From Azotimanducus sp963663145 (GTDB lineage: Bacteria > Pseudomonadota > Gammaproteobacteria > Pseudomonadales > Azotimanducaceae), in assembly GCA_963663145.1 (NCBI GenBank), contig OY760134.1:1860001-1924000 (forward strand): a DNA stretch of 64,000 nt, given 5' to 3'. This document shows, piece after piece, positions 9,013 to 16,895 of this stretch (the stretch's first letter is position 1; every line of letters begins with the position of its first letter). The notes beneath the pieces are model-generated. The model had not been told where the DNA came from. It ran no database searches and was given only the letters and a program-made list of their open reading frames with translations. The position numbers were made by a program, and so were the translations under genes.

Positions 9013-11710
9013 GGCTCGCTTGGCCTTCTTCTTCAGGCGCTTCCTCCTGTTCAGCGCTGGCTTCATCGGCTGCTTCTTCCGCCTCTGCCGCGGCGTCCAG
9101 TGAAGAATCGCCGATACGATCGATTTCCACCACGCGGGCATCGCCTTTGAGGTTCATGACCCTGACCCCAAGTGTGGCTCGCGCCTGCGCCGAGATGGCG
9201 TCGACACTGGTGCGAATCAAGGTACCCTCGTCACTGACCACCATCACCTCATCGCCTTGCGCAACCTGAAGGGCACCGACGAGTCGCCCATTGCGATCAT
9301 TCACTCGCATTCCGATCACGCCCTGACCGCCGCGACCTTTGACCGGAAACTCTTCGAGCGGCGAACGTTTGCCGTAGCCACGCTCACTGACGGTCAGCAG
9401 TGGATCCGCTGGGTTCGGGACAATCAAAGCAATCACCTTGCCGCCCCTCACTTTCATACCTGTGACGCCAGCTGCCGTTCTGCCCATGGCGCGCACATCG
9501 GACTCCTTGAAACGAACCACCTTGCCGGTATCGGCAAACAGCATCACGTCGGCAGTGCCATCGGTGATTTCCGCGCCGATAAGCCGGTTGCCTTCTTCAA
9601 GTTTGATGGCGCGAATGCCGTTCTTGTAGGGACGTTGGAAACTGGCCAAGGGCGTTTTCTTGACCTTGCCACTCTCGGTCGCCATGAATACGAACTGTTC
9701 GGTATCGAATGACTTCACCGGCAATATGGCGGTAATCCGCTCGCCCTCACGCAACTGCAACAGGTTGTTCAAATGCGTCCCGCGAGATGCCGAGGTGCGC
9801 GAGAGTTTCGGGATGCGATGCACCTTCATCCAGTACACCTGTCCGGAATTGGTGAAGCACAAGAGCGTGTCGTGGCTGTTGGCGACCAGCATGTGTTCGA
9901 TGAAGTCTTCCTCCAAGAGGGCTCCGCCGCGCCGTCCCATTCCGCCACGGCCTTGGGCTTGAAAGTGAGCAATGGACCTCGCCTTGGCATAACCCACATG
10001 CGAGATGGTCACCACCAAGTCCTCAACCGGGATGAGGTCTTCATTGGTGAGATCGGCCTCGGCTATACTAATGCTGGTTCGCCGCTCATCACCGTAAGTG
10101 TCACGCACCTCGACGAGTTCCTCGCGCACGACTTCCGTGAGCCTCGCTTCCGAACCAAGAATCGCCTCCAATTCGGCGATTTCTTCCAGCACCTTCTGGT
10201 AGGCGCCCATCAAGTCTTCGACTTCCAAGGCGGTCAATCTGTGCAGTCGCAGCTCAAGAATCGACTGCGCCTGTTCTTCCGAGAGCCGATATAAGGCCTC
10301 TTCACTCGACGATTCCTGCAAGCCGAGGTCTCGGGGCACCCCGGCGGGACGACAGGCGTCGCCTCCGGCTCGACGAAGCAACTCGGTCATTGAGGAATTG
10401 AGCGGCCAGGCACGTGCCATCAGGGCCTCGCGCGCTTCGTCGCGAGACTGCGAGCGGCGAATCAATTCCACCACATCATCGATGCTCGTGAGGGCGACGG
10501 CTTGTCCCTCCAGCATATGTCCGCGATTGCGAGCGGCGCGCAACAGATAGGCCGTGCGGCGCGTGATCACATCGCGGCGATGACGCAGGAATGCACTGAG
10601 GGCTTCCTTGAGAGCAAGGAGCTTGGGCCGACCATCGACCAGCGCGACAAGGTTGATGGCGTAGACCGATTGAAACTGCGTCATGTGGTAGAGGTTGTTG
10701 AGCACGGTCTTGGCGCTGACCGTGCCCTTGACTTCGACCACCACGCGCAGCCCGTCCTTGTCGGACTCGTCACGGATCTCGGTGATGCCTTCGAGCTTCT
10801 TCTCTTTGACCAACTCCGCGACCCGCTCTATCCACCTCGCCTTGTTCACCTGATAGGGGAACTCGGTGATGATGATTGGGCCTTTTGATTGATCTTCCTC
10901 CGGTTGCTCGATGTACTCCTCGTCCTCAAAAGGCTCTTGGTCCAAGGCATCATCGGGGTCGTCGTGCTCAAGGGTCTTGCCGCGCAAGTGGATGCGTCCG
11001 CGGCCGGTCTTGTAGGCCGAGACGATGCCGCCCCGTCCTCGTATGGTGCCTCCTGTGGGAAAATCAGGACCCTGCACATGCTCCATGAGTCCGTCTATGT
11101 CGATTTCCGGATCGTCAAGCATGGCCAGCGAGGCATTGATGATCTCAATGAGATTATGCGGGGGAATTTTGGTCGCCATGCCGACAGCGATGCCATCCGA
11201 ACCATTGATGAGCAGGTTGGGAATGCGGGTCGGTAGGGCTTCCGGCATCTGGAGCGTGCCATCGTAGTTGTCCACGAAGGGCACCGTTTCCATGTCGATG
11301 TCGGCCAAGAGCTCGGAGGTGATGCGCATCATGCGCACCTCCGTGTAGCGCATGGCCGCGGGAGGGTCGCCGTCCACCGAACCGAAGTTCCCCTGCCCCT
11401 CAACGAGCAAGTAGCGCATGGAGAAATCCTGCGCCATGCGTACCATGGTGTCGTACACGGCCGTCTCGCCATGCGGGTGGTACTTGCCGATCACCTCACC
11501 CACAACCCGCGCCGACTTCACATAGGGCCGATTGTGGCTATTGCGCATCTCGTGCATGGCGTACAGCACCCGTCGATGCACGGGCTTCAGGCCGTCACGC
11601 ACATCCGGAAGCGCACGACCAACGATCACGCTCATGGCGTAATCGAGAAAGGACTGCTTGAGTTCGTCTTCGAACTGTACAGGCAGGATTTCGCTACCGA
11701 TCAGGGACAC
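8996..11710 (-). CDS. gyrA: DNA gyrase subunit A
   Basis: 904 aa. Numbering matches E. coli at the active site: Tyr122 in AAMRYTEVRM. In the quinolone-resistance region (HPHGETAVYD) positions 82, 83 and 87 are Glu, Thr and Asp; Thr83 is natural in some gammaproteobacteria, and Glu82 is less usual. An acidic insertion sits at about residues 246-277 (EHDDPDD, FEDEEYIEQPEED) before the conserved ITEFPYQVNKA. The C-terminal wrapping domain carries a GyrA box, QGRGGMG (near residue 588), and ends in an acidic Glu/Ala-rich tail. It supercoils DNA with GyrB. Confidence 0.97.
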   Translation of the reverse strand: MSLIGSEILPVQFEDELKQSFLDYAMSVIVGRALPDVRDGLKPVHRRVLYAMHEMRNSHNRPYVKSARVVGEVIGKYHPHGETAVYDTMVRMAQDFSMRYLLVEGQGNFGSVDGDPPAAMRYTEVRMMRITSELLADIDMETVPFVDNYDGTLQMPEALPTRIPNLLINGSDGIAVGMATKIPPHNLIEIINASLAMLDDPEIDIDGLMEHVQGPDFPTGGTIRGRGGIVSAYKTGRGRIHLRGKTLEHDDPDDALDQEPFEDEEYIEQPEEDQSKGPIIITEFPYQVNKARWIERVAELVKEKKLEGITEIRDESDKDGLRVVVEVKGTVSAKTVLNNLYHMTQFQSVYAINLVALVDGRPKLLALKEALSAFLRHRRDVITRRTAYLLRAARNRGHMLEGQAVALTSIDDVVELIRRSQSRDEAREALMARAWPLNSSMTELLRRAGGDACRPAGVPRDLGLQESSSEEALYRLSEEQAQSILELRLHRLTALEVEDLMGAYQKVLEEIAELEAILGSEARLTEVVREELVEVRDTYGDERRTSISIAEADLTNEDLIPVEDLVVTISHVGYAKARSIAHFQAQGRGGMGRRGGALLEEDFIEHMLVANSHDTLLCFTNSGQVYWMKVHRIPKLSRTSASRGTHLNNLLQLREGERITAILPVKSFDTEQFVFMATESGKVKKTPLASFQRPYKNGIRAIKLEEGNRLIGAEITDGTADVMLFADTGKVVRFKESDVRAMGRTAAGVTGMKVRGGKVIALIVPNPADPLLTVSERGYGKRSPLEEFPVKGRGGQGVIGMRVNDRNGRLVGALQVAQGDEVMVVSDEGTLIRTSVDAISAQARATLGVRVMNLKGDARVVEIDRIGDSSLDAAAEAEEAADEASAEQEEAPEEEGQASHESSP

Positions 11711-11906
11711 TTGGAACTAGTCGCGGAGGGGAATTTTGGCAAGCGGGATTCAACGCGACATCTTAGCATTTTGAGCTTCTCAAACAGGCGAAGCACGCGT
11801 CTCCAAAACGACCTGCTTCGATTACTCAAAAGAGCTTCGAAACGAAAGGGCGTACTCCTGCGTGTCTTTCACATTTTGTGAGTGGCGATTTGGACGTGTT
11901 CCCTCA
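11711..11906. other. gyrA upstream region without a convincing gene
   Basis: No conserved protein is recognisable here. It should contain the gyrA promoter (minus strand). I see a small dyad TTGAG-CTT-CTCAA near 11771-11783 and the sequence AACAGGCGAAG at 11783-11793, which is the reverse complement of CTTCGCCTGTT at 11926-11936 in repeat copy B. No clear -35/-10 pair stands out. Confidence 0.4.
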
Positions 11907-11936
11907 AAGGGGATAGCTACCCCTTCTTCGCCTGTT
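11907..11936. repeat. Hairpin repeat copy B
   Basis: AAGGGG (11907-11912) and CCCCTT (11920-11925) form a perfect 6-bp stem around ATAGCTA, followed directly by CTTCGCCTGTT. The same inner stem and trailing motif occur at 20683-20711 (copy C). The matching outer left arm, AACAGGCGAAG, is displaced about 113 bases upstream at 11783-11793. Confidence 0.45.
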
Positions 11937-11964
11937 CGTCATTTGTTCCGACAAGGATGGAAGA

Positions 11965-11986
11965 CAATCGGACATTTGTCCGATTG
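11965..11986. terminator. 22-base dyad directly after a minus-strand stop
   Basis: CAATCGGACA and TGTCCGATTG form a perfect 10-bp inverted repeat with only TT between. It begins immediately after the stop of the small minus-strand ORF at 11987-12226. With a 2-base spacer it is more like an operator for a dimeric regulator, or a cruciform, than a classical terminator, and no T-run follows. Function is unknown. Confidence 0.35.
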
Positions 11987-12226
11987 CTACAAGGCCGCCC
12001 GCCGCTCCTGCCAACGTTCGTATTCCGGCAGCCGCAGCCCGTAGCGCGCCAGCACGCCTTCTTGCAATCGACGCAGGTCATCGATCACATGGGTCCGCAC
12101 GGGCGCTCGGTCTTCCACCCGCACATGCGCCAGACGGGCATCGATCCAAGCCAAGGTGTCCGGCGGCAGCTCGGCGACTACGCTCCGTACCGTGTCCGCG
12201 GTGAACTTCCGGTACACCAACCGCAT
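11987..12226 (-). CDS. Small hypothetical protein, possibly a gene remnant
   Basis: 79 aa beginning MRLVYRKFTADTVRSVVAEL and ending RLPEYERWQERRAAL. Codons are biased to G/C in third position like the real genes around, so it is, or was, coding. I do not recognise the family. The frame is open 12 codons upstream of the ATG. It lies in the scar between gyrA and the deaminase, next to a Fic fragment on the same strand. It may be the last part of a longer lost gene. Confidence 0.35.
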   Translation of the reverse strand: MRLVYRKFTADTVRSVVAELPPDTLAWIDARLAHVRVEDRAPVRTHVIDDLRRLQEGVLARYGLRLPEYERWQERRAAL

Positions 12227-12298
12227 GGGGTCGGGTTCCCAGATGTTTTGCCTTGTCCTACCTTACATCAGCCGGGTTGGGACTTGGCGGCCGAAGGT

Positions 12299-12550
12299 CT
12301 AGGCCGGTGCGGGCTCACTGTAGCCTGCATGGGGTTGGCCCAGCTTCCGCAAATGTATCCGTAGCAGCTCTGGAAGGTAGTAGGTGTCGTTCGGCCGGTA
12401 TGCCGTCAGGAACTCGCGAACATAGCCTAGGGGCTTGAGCGCCTCGAGGGGCTGATCGAGATAGGCGATGATGTCCCGGCTGTCCTCGGAGACCGGAATC
12501 GCGGCCGGGAGTCCCTCGCTAGCCGCATCGGGCGCTTCAAGACCGATGCG
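12299..12550 (-). pseudogene. Fragment of a Fic/DOC-family protein (N-terminal part)
   Basis: An open frame with no start codon ends at TAG 12299-12301. Its readable part runs from PDAASEGLPAAIPVS through SRDIIAYLDQPLEALKPLGY to FLTAYRPNDTYYLPELL. In my memory this matches the segment just before the Fic core in one group of bacterial Fic proteins (QPL-x-KPVGY...FLxxYRPN-x-YLP). The catalytic HPFxxGNGR core is absent. The similarity ends near 12548, exactly where a PIN-toxin remnant starts on the other strand, so this looks like a recombination join. Family assignment is from memory and moderate. Confidence 0.45.
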
Positions 12551-12869
12551 AAGATAGCGGCGGGTGACCCTTCGGCGGCGGCAGAGCGCCTTGCGATGGT
12601 TGCGGACATCCCAAGCGTCTCGATTGCCTCGGAAGCGGAATCCTTGGCATCTGCCATCCCGGGCTGTTCCGACAAATAGCGCCCGCGACGCATTGCATAT
12701 CGCTCTTGCCGCAACACAAGGGATGGACTATCTTATCACTTGGAACTTCAAGCACATAAACAACGCCAGTATGCGTACTATGATCACTAACCTGGTGTCC
12801 GATTCAGGATTGATTTGTCCGGTGCTTTGCTCGCCGGAGGAACTTATGAGTGAAGATCATGGGAACTGA
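12548..12869 (+). pseudogene. Broken PIN-domain (VapC-like) toxin
   Basis: Two frames together give the C-terminal half of a PIN protein. In the first frame (12548 to about 12650) it reads KIAAGDPSAAAERLAMVADI. In the second (about 12655-12869) it reads DALHIALAATQGMDYLITWN, then FKHINNASMR and CPVLCSPEELM. DALHIA..GMDYLxTWNxxHI is the hallmark of this toxin family and carries an acidic active-site residue. A one-base shift near 12650 joins them, and the N-terminal catalytic part is gone, so the toxin cannot be active. The stop overlaps the small partner ORF. Confidence 0.7.
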
Positions 12870-13032
12870 TCCGCTTGTCGAAGAAATGCGGGCAAATGAA
12901 CAGGAATTCGCTGCCAAGCACGGTAACGACATCGAGCGCATGTGCAAGGTCTTGAAAAGTTTGCAGGCCACGTCCGGGCGCAAGGTGGTTGAACGAAATC
13001 CGAAACGTCTACAGCGAAGAGTCGCGAGCTAA
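12859..13032 (+). CDS. Small partner protein of the PIN toxin (putative antitoxin)
   Basis: 57 aa from ATG 12859 (GTG 12850 is an alternative). It starts GTDPLVEEMRANEQEFAAKHG and ends SGRKVVERNPKRL. The pattern DPxVEEM/VR...x(A)xHGxDI...SGRxVV is what I recall for short proteins encoded directly after PIN toxins of this type. The ATG lies inside the toxin 3' end, as expected for a toxin-antitoxin pair. It is intact although the toxin is broken, so it may survive as a solitary antitoxin or simply not yet have decayed. Confidence 0.55.
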   Translation: MGTDPLVEEMRANEQEFAAKHGNDIERMCKVLKSLQATSGRKVVERNPKRLQRRVAS

Positions 13033-13252
13033 CCTGCTGTACCAGTCCTGCCCTCGCACAGCGCGAGATGTCGATGCGGACGCCATTGAATATTCCCCAA
13101 GGAGTCATGACCAAGCCGTTCTCACCGACGCAATCGCGTAGAATCTTCCCCGCTACGCGGCGGCTCGACCGAATCCGGCACGGGAACGCTCCCGCCCAAT
13201 TCGATTCAGTCGCATCGCTGTTGCAAATTATGACCAATCTCATCGGCTCGAC
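13033..13252. other. Upstream region of the deaminase gene
   Basis: About 220 bases with no recognisable gene. It should hold the promoter of the deaminase-ubiG pair. A weak dyad, GCGTAG near 13136 and CTACGC near 13152, is the only structure I see. Confidence 0.3.
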
Positions 13253-14581
13253 ATGACATCGCAAGCGGACTTCATCCTTCACACAGGCTGGCTGTTCAGT
13301 GCCGAGCCCGATGCCGAGCTCGTTGAAGACGCTGCTATTGCAGTGAAGGATCAACGAATCGCCGCTGCCGGCGCTCGCCGAGAGGTGGAAGCGAATTGGC
13401 AATCCAACACCCTGATCGACCTGCCAGAGCACCTGTTGCTGCCCGGTCTCGTGAATGCGCACACGCATAGCGCTATGACGCTCATGCGCGGCATGGGCAA
13501 TGACCTGCCGCTGCATGAGTGGCTCCACGAACTCATCTTCCCGCTCGAAGCCAAGTGGGTTTCAAGTGAATTTGTAGCTGACGGGGCGCGTTTGGCGATC
13601 GCCGAGATGCTTCGTGCCGGCATCACCTGTTTTGCCGACCAATATTACTTCCCCGAGACCATTGCCAAAACGGCACGCGAAATCGGCATCCGCGCCCAAG
13701 TGGCGGTGCCGATCATCGAACAATCCAACAATTGGTCGAAGAACAGCGAAGAGGGCTTGAGGCGCACCACCGAACTGCATGACCAGTGGCGCGGCGACGA
13801 CTTCATCAGCATCGCGCATGGTCCGCACGCGCCTTATACCGTTAACATTCCCACCTTCGAGACGATCGTCAAGATTTCCGAAGAAATACAGAGCCAGGTA
13901 CACATTCATCTGCACGAGACGCCACAAGAAGTACACGATTTCCGGCTCAAGCACGGCGCATCTCCGATTCGACGACTCGAAGAGATCGGTCTGCTGACGC
14001 CGCGGCTGCAAGCTGTACACATGACGACCTTGGATGAGCTTGATCTCGAAATCATCGCTACGAATAACGTCGGGGTTGTGCACTGCCCGCAGTCCAACGC
14101 ACTGCTCGCCAGCGGGCCGTCACCACTGACGCGACTCAATGAAGCGGGAGTTCGAGTGGCTTTGGGAACGGACGGCGCGGTGAGCAACAACTCACTCGAT
14201 CTGTTGCAGGAAATGCGCGCCGCCAACCTGCTGTCCAATGCCGCTACCGGCACGATCAGTCGGCTAAGCGCCGCTGATTTTGTGCGCTTGGGGACTTTGC
14301 ATGGCGCGTCCCTACTCGGCCGCGATGACGCAATTGGTTCGCTCGCACCCGGCAAGTGGGCCGACATGATCGCCATAGACACCATGAGACTCGGCGCGCA
14401 GCCGGTCTATGATGTGCTTGCCAATACCCTGCTGACCAATAGTGGTTCAAGTGTCACACATGTATGGGTCGCTGGACAGTCTCTCCTCAAGGAAGGTGCG
14501 CTCACCACCTGTGATGAAACGGAGATCATTCAACGCGCCAAGCACTGGCGAGACAAGATCGCCGCCGGAGATCAGGCGTGA
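13253..14581 (+). CDS. mtaD: TRZ/ATZ-type amidohydrolase; 5-methylthioadenosine/S-adenosylhomocysteine deaminase family
   Basis: 442 aa. Metal ligands are seen in order: NAHTHSAM (His70, His72), HIHLHETPQEV, and the final GTDGAVSNN aspartate; LVNAHTH and CPQSNALLASG are typical of MtaD/TRZ enzymes. They deaminate methylthioadenosine or S-adenosylhomocysteine using one divalent metal. In Pseudomonas the same gene lies between gyrA and ubiG, which supports orthology. Its stop overlaps ubiG (GTGA). Exact substrate is not certain. Confidence 0.85.
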   Translation: MTSQADFILHTGWLFSAEPDAELVEDAAIAVKDQRIAAAGARREVEANWQSNTLIDLPEHLLLPGLVNAHTHSAMTLMRGMGNDLPLHEWLHELIFPLEAKWVSSEFVADGARLAIAEMLRAGITCFADQYYFPETIAKTAREIGIRAQVAVPIIEQSNNWSKNSEEGLRRTTELHDQWRGDDFISIAHGPHAPYTVNIPTFETIVKISEEIQSQVHIHLHETPQEVHDFRLKHGASPIRRLEEIGLLTPRLQAVHMTTLDELDLEIIATNNVGVVHCPQSNALLASGPSPLTRLNEAGVRVALGTDGAVSNNSLDLLQEMRAANLLSNAATGTISRLSAADFVRLGTLHGASLLGRDDAIGSLAPGKWADMIAIDTMRLGAQPVYDVLANTLLTNSGSSVTHVWVAGQSLLKEGALTTCDETEIIQRAKHWRDKIAAGDQA

Positions 14582-15285
14582 CTAACGTGAGCGGCGACGA
14601 AGTCGAGAAATTCAACGCCTTAGCCGCGAGTTGGTGGGATCCGCAGGGCAAGTTCCGCCCGCTTCACGACATCAATCCTTTTCGCCTCGAATATATTGCC
14701 GAGCGCGTGGAAGTTAGCGCCAGCCGATGTCTCGACGTTGGCTGCGGTGGAGGCATCCTGAGCGAAGCCTTGGCACATGGAGGTGCCGAAGTGACCGGGA
14801 TCGACCTCGCCGAGAAGCCCTTGGCAATCGCACGCGCTCATGCGCAATCAACCGGCGCAGAAGTTGACTATCGATTGATCGCCGCCGAAGATTTGCTTCC
14901 AGATGAGGCCGAGCGCTACGACATCGTCACTTGCCTTGAACTCTTAGAGCATGTGCCGGAACCCGGGATCTTAGTGAAGAATTGCGCCGATCTCACTCGA
15001 CCCGGCGGACATCTCTTCTTCTCCACCATCAATCGAGATCCGCGCGCCTGGCTGCTCGCCATTGTTGGTGCCGAATATGTGCTGAATATCCTCCCGAAGG
15101 GAACGCATGACTACAGCCACCTGATCAAACCCTCCGAGCTCGCGGGCTTCGTACGCCAAGCCAATCTTGAGCTCGGCGACCTATGCGGCATGCGCTACAA
15201 CCCGTTTACGCATCAGGTGAAAGCGTCCAAGAATCTGAGCACCAATTACATTGTCCATGCGAAGAAGCCTTTATCAGATCCTTAG
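14578..15285 (+). CDS. ubiG: Ubiquinone biosynthesis O-methyltransferase
   Basis: 235 aa from GTG 14578, overlapping the deaminase stop. SAM-binding motif I is LDVGCGGGILSEALA (residues 52-66). FNALAASWWDPQGKFRPLHDINP near the N-terminus is the UbiG hallmark, and FFSTINRDPRAW and GTHDYSHLIKPSEL are also family-typical. It carries out both O-methylations in ubiquinone synthesis. In related genomes mupP and yciK follow; here the gene ends 4 bases into a convergent esterase gene instead. Confidence 0.95.
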   Translation: MTNVSGDEVEKFNALAASWWDPQGKFRPLHDINPFRLEYIAERVEVSASRCLDVGCGGGILSEALAHGGAEVTGIDLAEKPLAIARAHAQSTGAEVDYRLIAAEDLLPDEAERYDIVTCLELLEHVPEPGILVKNCADLTRPGGHLFFSTINRDPRAWLLAIVGAEYVLNILPKGTHDYSHLIKPSELAGFVRQANLELGDLCGMRYNPFTHQVKASKNLSTNYIVHAKKPLSDP

Positions 15286-16892
15286 CGCGTGGAATCCGAA
15301 GTGCTTCTCGCATCAAAGAACGCGCTCATCACGTCTAGTTTTGTCTTTAGATGGTGCTCAATGACGCGGGGCTTTGCGCCCAGCTCCATGACCTCGCCTC
15401 GCTCAAGGCCAAATTTGGGCCAATGCGCCAAGCCTTCGCCGTTGGGGTCTCCGGTTCGAGCGAAGTTGCGCCAGTAAGACGAGAGTAGCCTCGATACCTC
15501 TTGATCCTCCTCGGATAGCTTCCACTCGGAGAGAGTCAGATTCCCGAACACATAGGGGATTTCGGCGGCATGGAAGGCACCCAGCGACTGACCATACTCG
15601 GGTAGTTCGGGTACATGCACGAAATGATACAGATAGGCTGGCTGCCCAGCTTGAACCGCGAGCTCCGCCCAGGTGCGCATATCCCAAGCAAAGACCCTGT
15701 GAGAAAGAATGCGGTCGCGGGCCGCACGTGGGCCCGACTCAATTTCTTGCGCGTATGCCGAAATCAAGGCTTGCGATTGCTCCTGCCATTCGGCCCGCAG
15801 GCTCTCGATGAGTTCATCCCGCGTAAGATCAGGCAGTTGGCCAAAAAGGGCAGTCTCCTCATCTTCATTTGCTCCCACAAGTACCGGCGTTCGGCTCCCA
15901 AGACCGCTGGAATAAAGTTCGCGCATCTGCGCTGGAAACAAGTCTCCATCAACATACACCGGCGGATAGGGCGCGTTCCAGTTCGCGGCCTCAATGGCGC
16001 TCCACATGCTTTCGGCATCCAGCGCCCGCAAATCTTCCAAGGTTTCCGCGCCAAGCATCTTCACCAAGGACCTCCCCATCCTGTATCCGGAGGGAGAACC
16101 CGTACGCGAGTCCTGCTCAAGCGTCGCGTGCGGTGCAAAGCACCCGGCCGATTCGCCAATGGCCTTATGGAACAGGCCTTTCGCAGCGGGTGCCGCCTGT
16201 AGGTAGCAGACGCTGGCGCTACCAGCCGACTCTCCGAAAATCGTGACGTTGTTTGGATCTCCTCCGAAGGCTTCTATGTTGTCCCGCACCCACCGAAGCG
16301 CCGCGATCTGATCGAGCAATCCCTGATTGCCGTTGGCATCTTCTCCTGCAAGCCAAGGGTGCGCAAAGAACCCTAAGGCACCGAGGCGATAATTCACACT
16401 GACCATCACAATGCCGTCGCTTGCGGCATCGGACCCCTCGTACCACTCGAGGTGCCCGTGACCCATCCTCAGCGAGCCGCCGTGAATCCATACCATAACC
16501 GGCTGTGCTTCACCCGGCTCGGCCGCGGTCCAAACATTGAGATACAGACAGTCTTCGCTGCGCGGCACCGGGCCTCGGCTATAGAGCCCGGTAATGTGGG
16601 ACTGCCAACAGGGCGTTCCAAACTTACGCGCTGCACGCGGGGCCTCCCAAGCAGCATGGGGTGCCGGCGCTCGCCAGCGAAGCTCGCCCACGGGGGGCGC
16701 GGCGTAGGGAATCCCCTTGAAGACGCGAACACCGGCATGGTGCTCCGAGTAAGCCCCGAGCACCGGGCCGTTTCGCGTCTCCACGCGCAGATTGGAATCG
16801 GCTAGGGCGCATTGCCAAATCAAGAGGCAGCCAAAGGCAACAAGCGTCCTTCTCGCTGCCAAGCGCCTGATCATTCCCTTCACACCATCCAC
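15282..16892 (-). CDS. Secreted type-B carboxylesterase
   Basis: 536 aa. I use GTG 16892 because GGAGGG lies 8 bases upstream. A signal peptide (arginine-rich start, then LVAFGCLLIWQCALA) precedes the mature protein. The alpha/beta-hydrolase triad is visible: Ser in FGESAGSASV, Glu in GANEDEETALFG, His in LGAFHAAEIPYVFG. GIPYAAPPVGELRWR and EDCLYLNVW are signatures of the family (p-nitrobenzyl esterases, cholinesterase-like). It hydrolyses carboxylic esters, here in the periplasm or outside. It follows the prolyl oligopeptidase gene by 3 bases, so they form an operon. Confidence 0.9.
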   Translation of the reverse strand: MDGVKGMIRRLAARRTLVAFGCLLIWQCALADSNLRVETRNGPVLGAYSEHHAGVRVFKGIPYAAPPVGELRWRAPAPHAAWEAPRAARKFGTPCWQSHITGLYSRGPVPRSEDCLYLNVWTAAEPGEAQPVMVWIHGGSLRMGHGHLEWYEGSDAASDGIVMVSVNYRLGALGFFAHPWLAGEDANGNQGLLDQIAALRWVRDNIEAFGGDPNNVTIFGESAGSASVCYLQAAPAAKGLFHKAIGESAGCFAPHATLEQDSRTGSPSGYRMGRSLVKMLGAETLEDLRALDAESMWSAIEAANWNAPYPPVYVDGDLFPAQMRELYSSGLGSRTPVLVGANEDEETALFGQLPDLTRDELIESLRAEWQEQSQALISAYAQEIESGPRAARDRILSHRVFAWDMRTWAELAVQAGQPAYLYHFVHVPELPEYGQSLGAFHAAEIPYVFGNLTLSEWKLSEEDQEVSRLLSSYWRNFARTGDPNGEGLAHWPKFGLERGEVMELGAKPRVIEHHLKTKLDVMSAFFDARSTSDSTR

Positions 16893-16895
16893 TGG

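Noticed and set aside
11868..11880. TCACA-TTT-TGTGA dyad as a possible CRP site
   Set aside because: CRP sites read TGTGA-N6-TCACA; here the halves are inverted and the spacing is 3.
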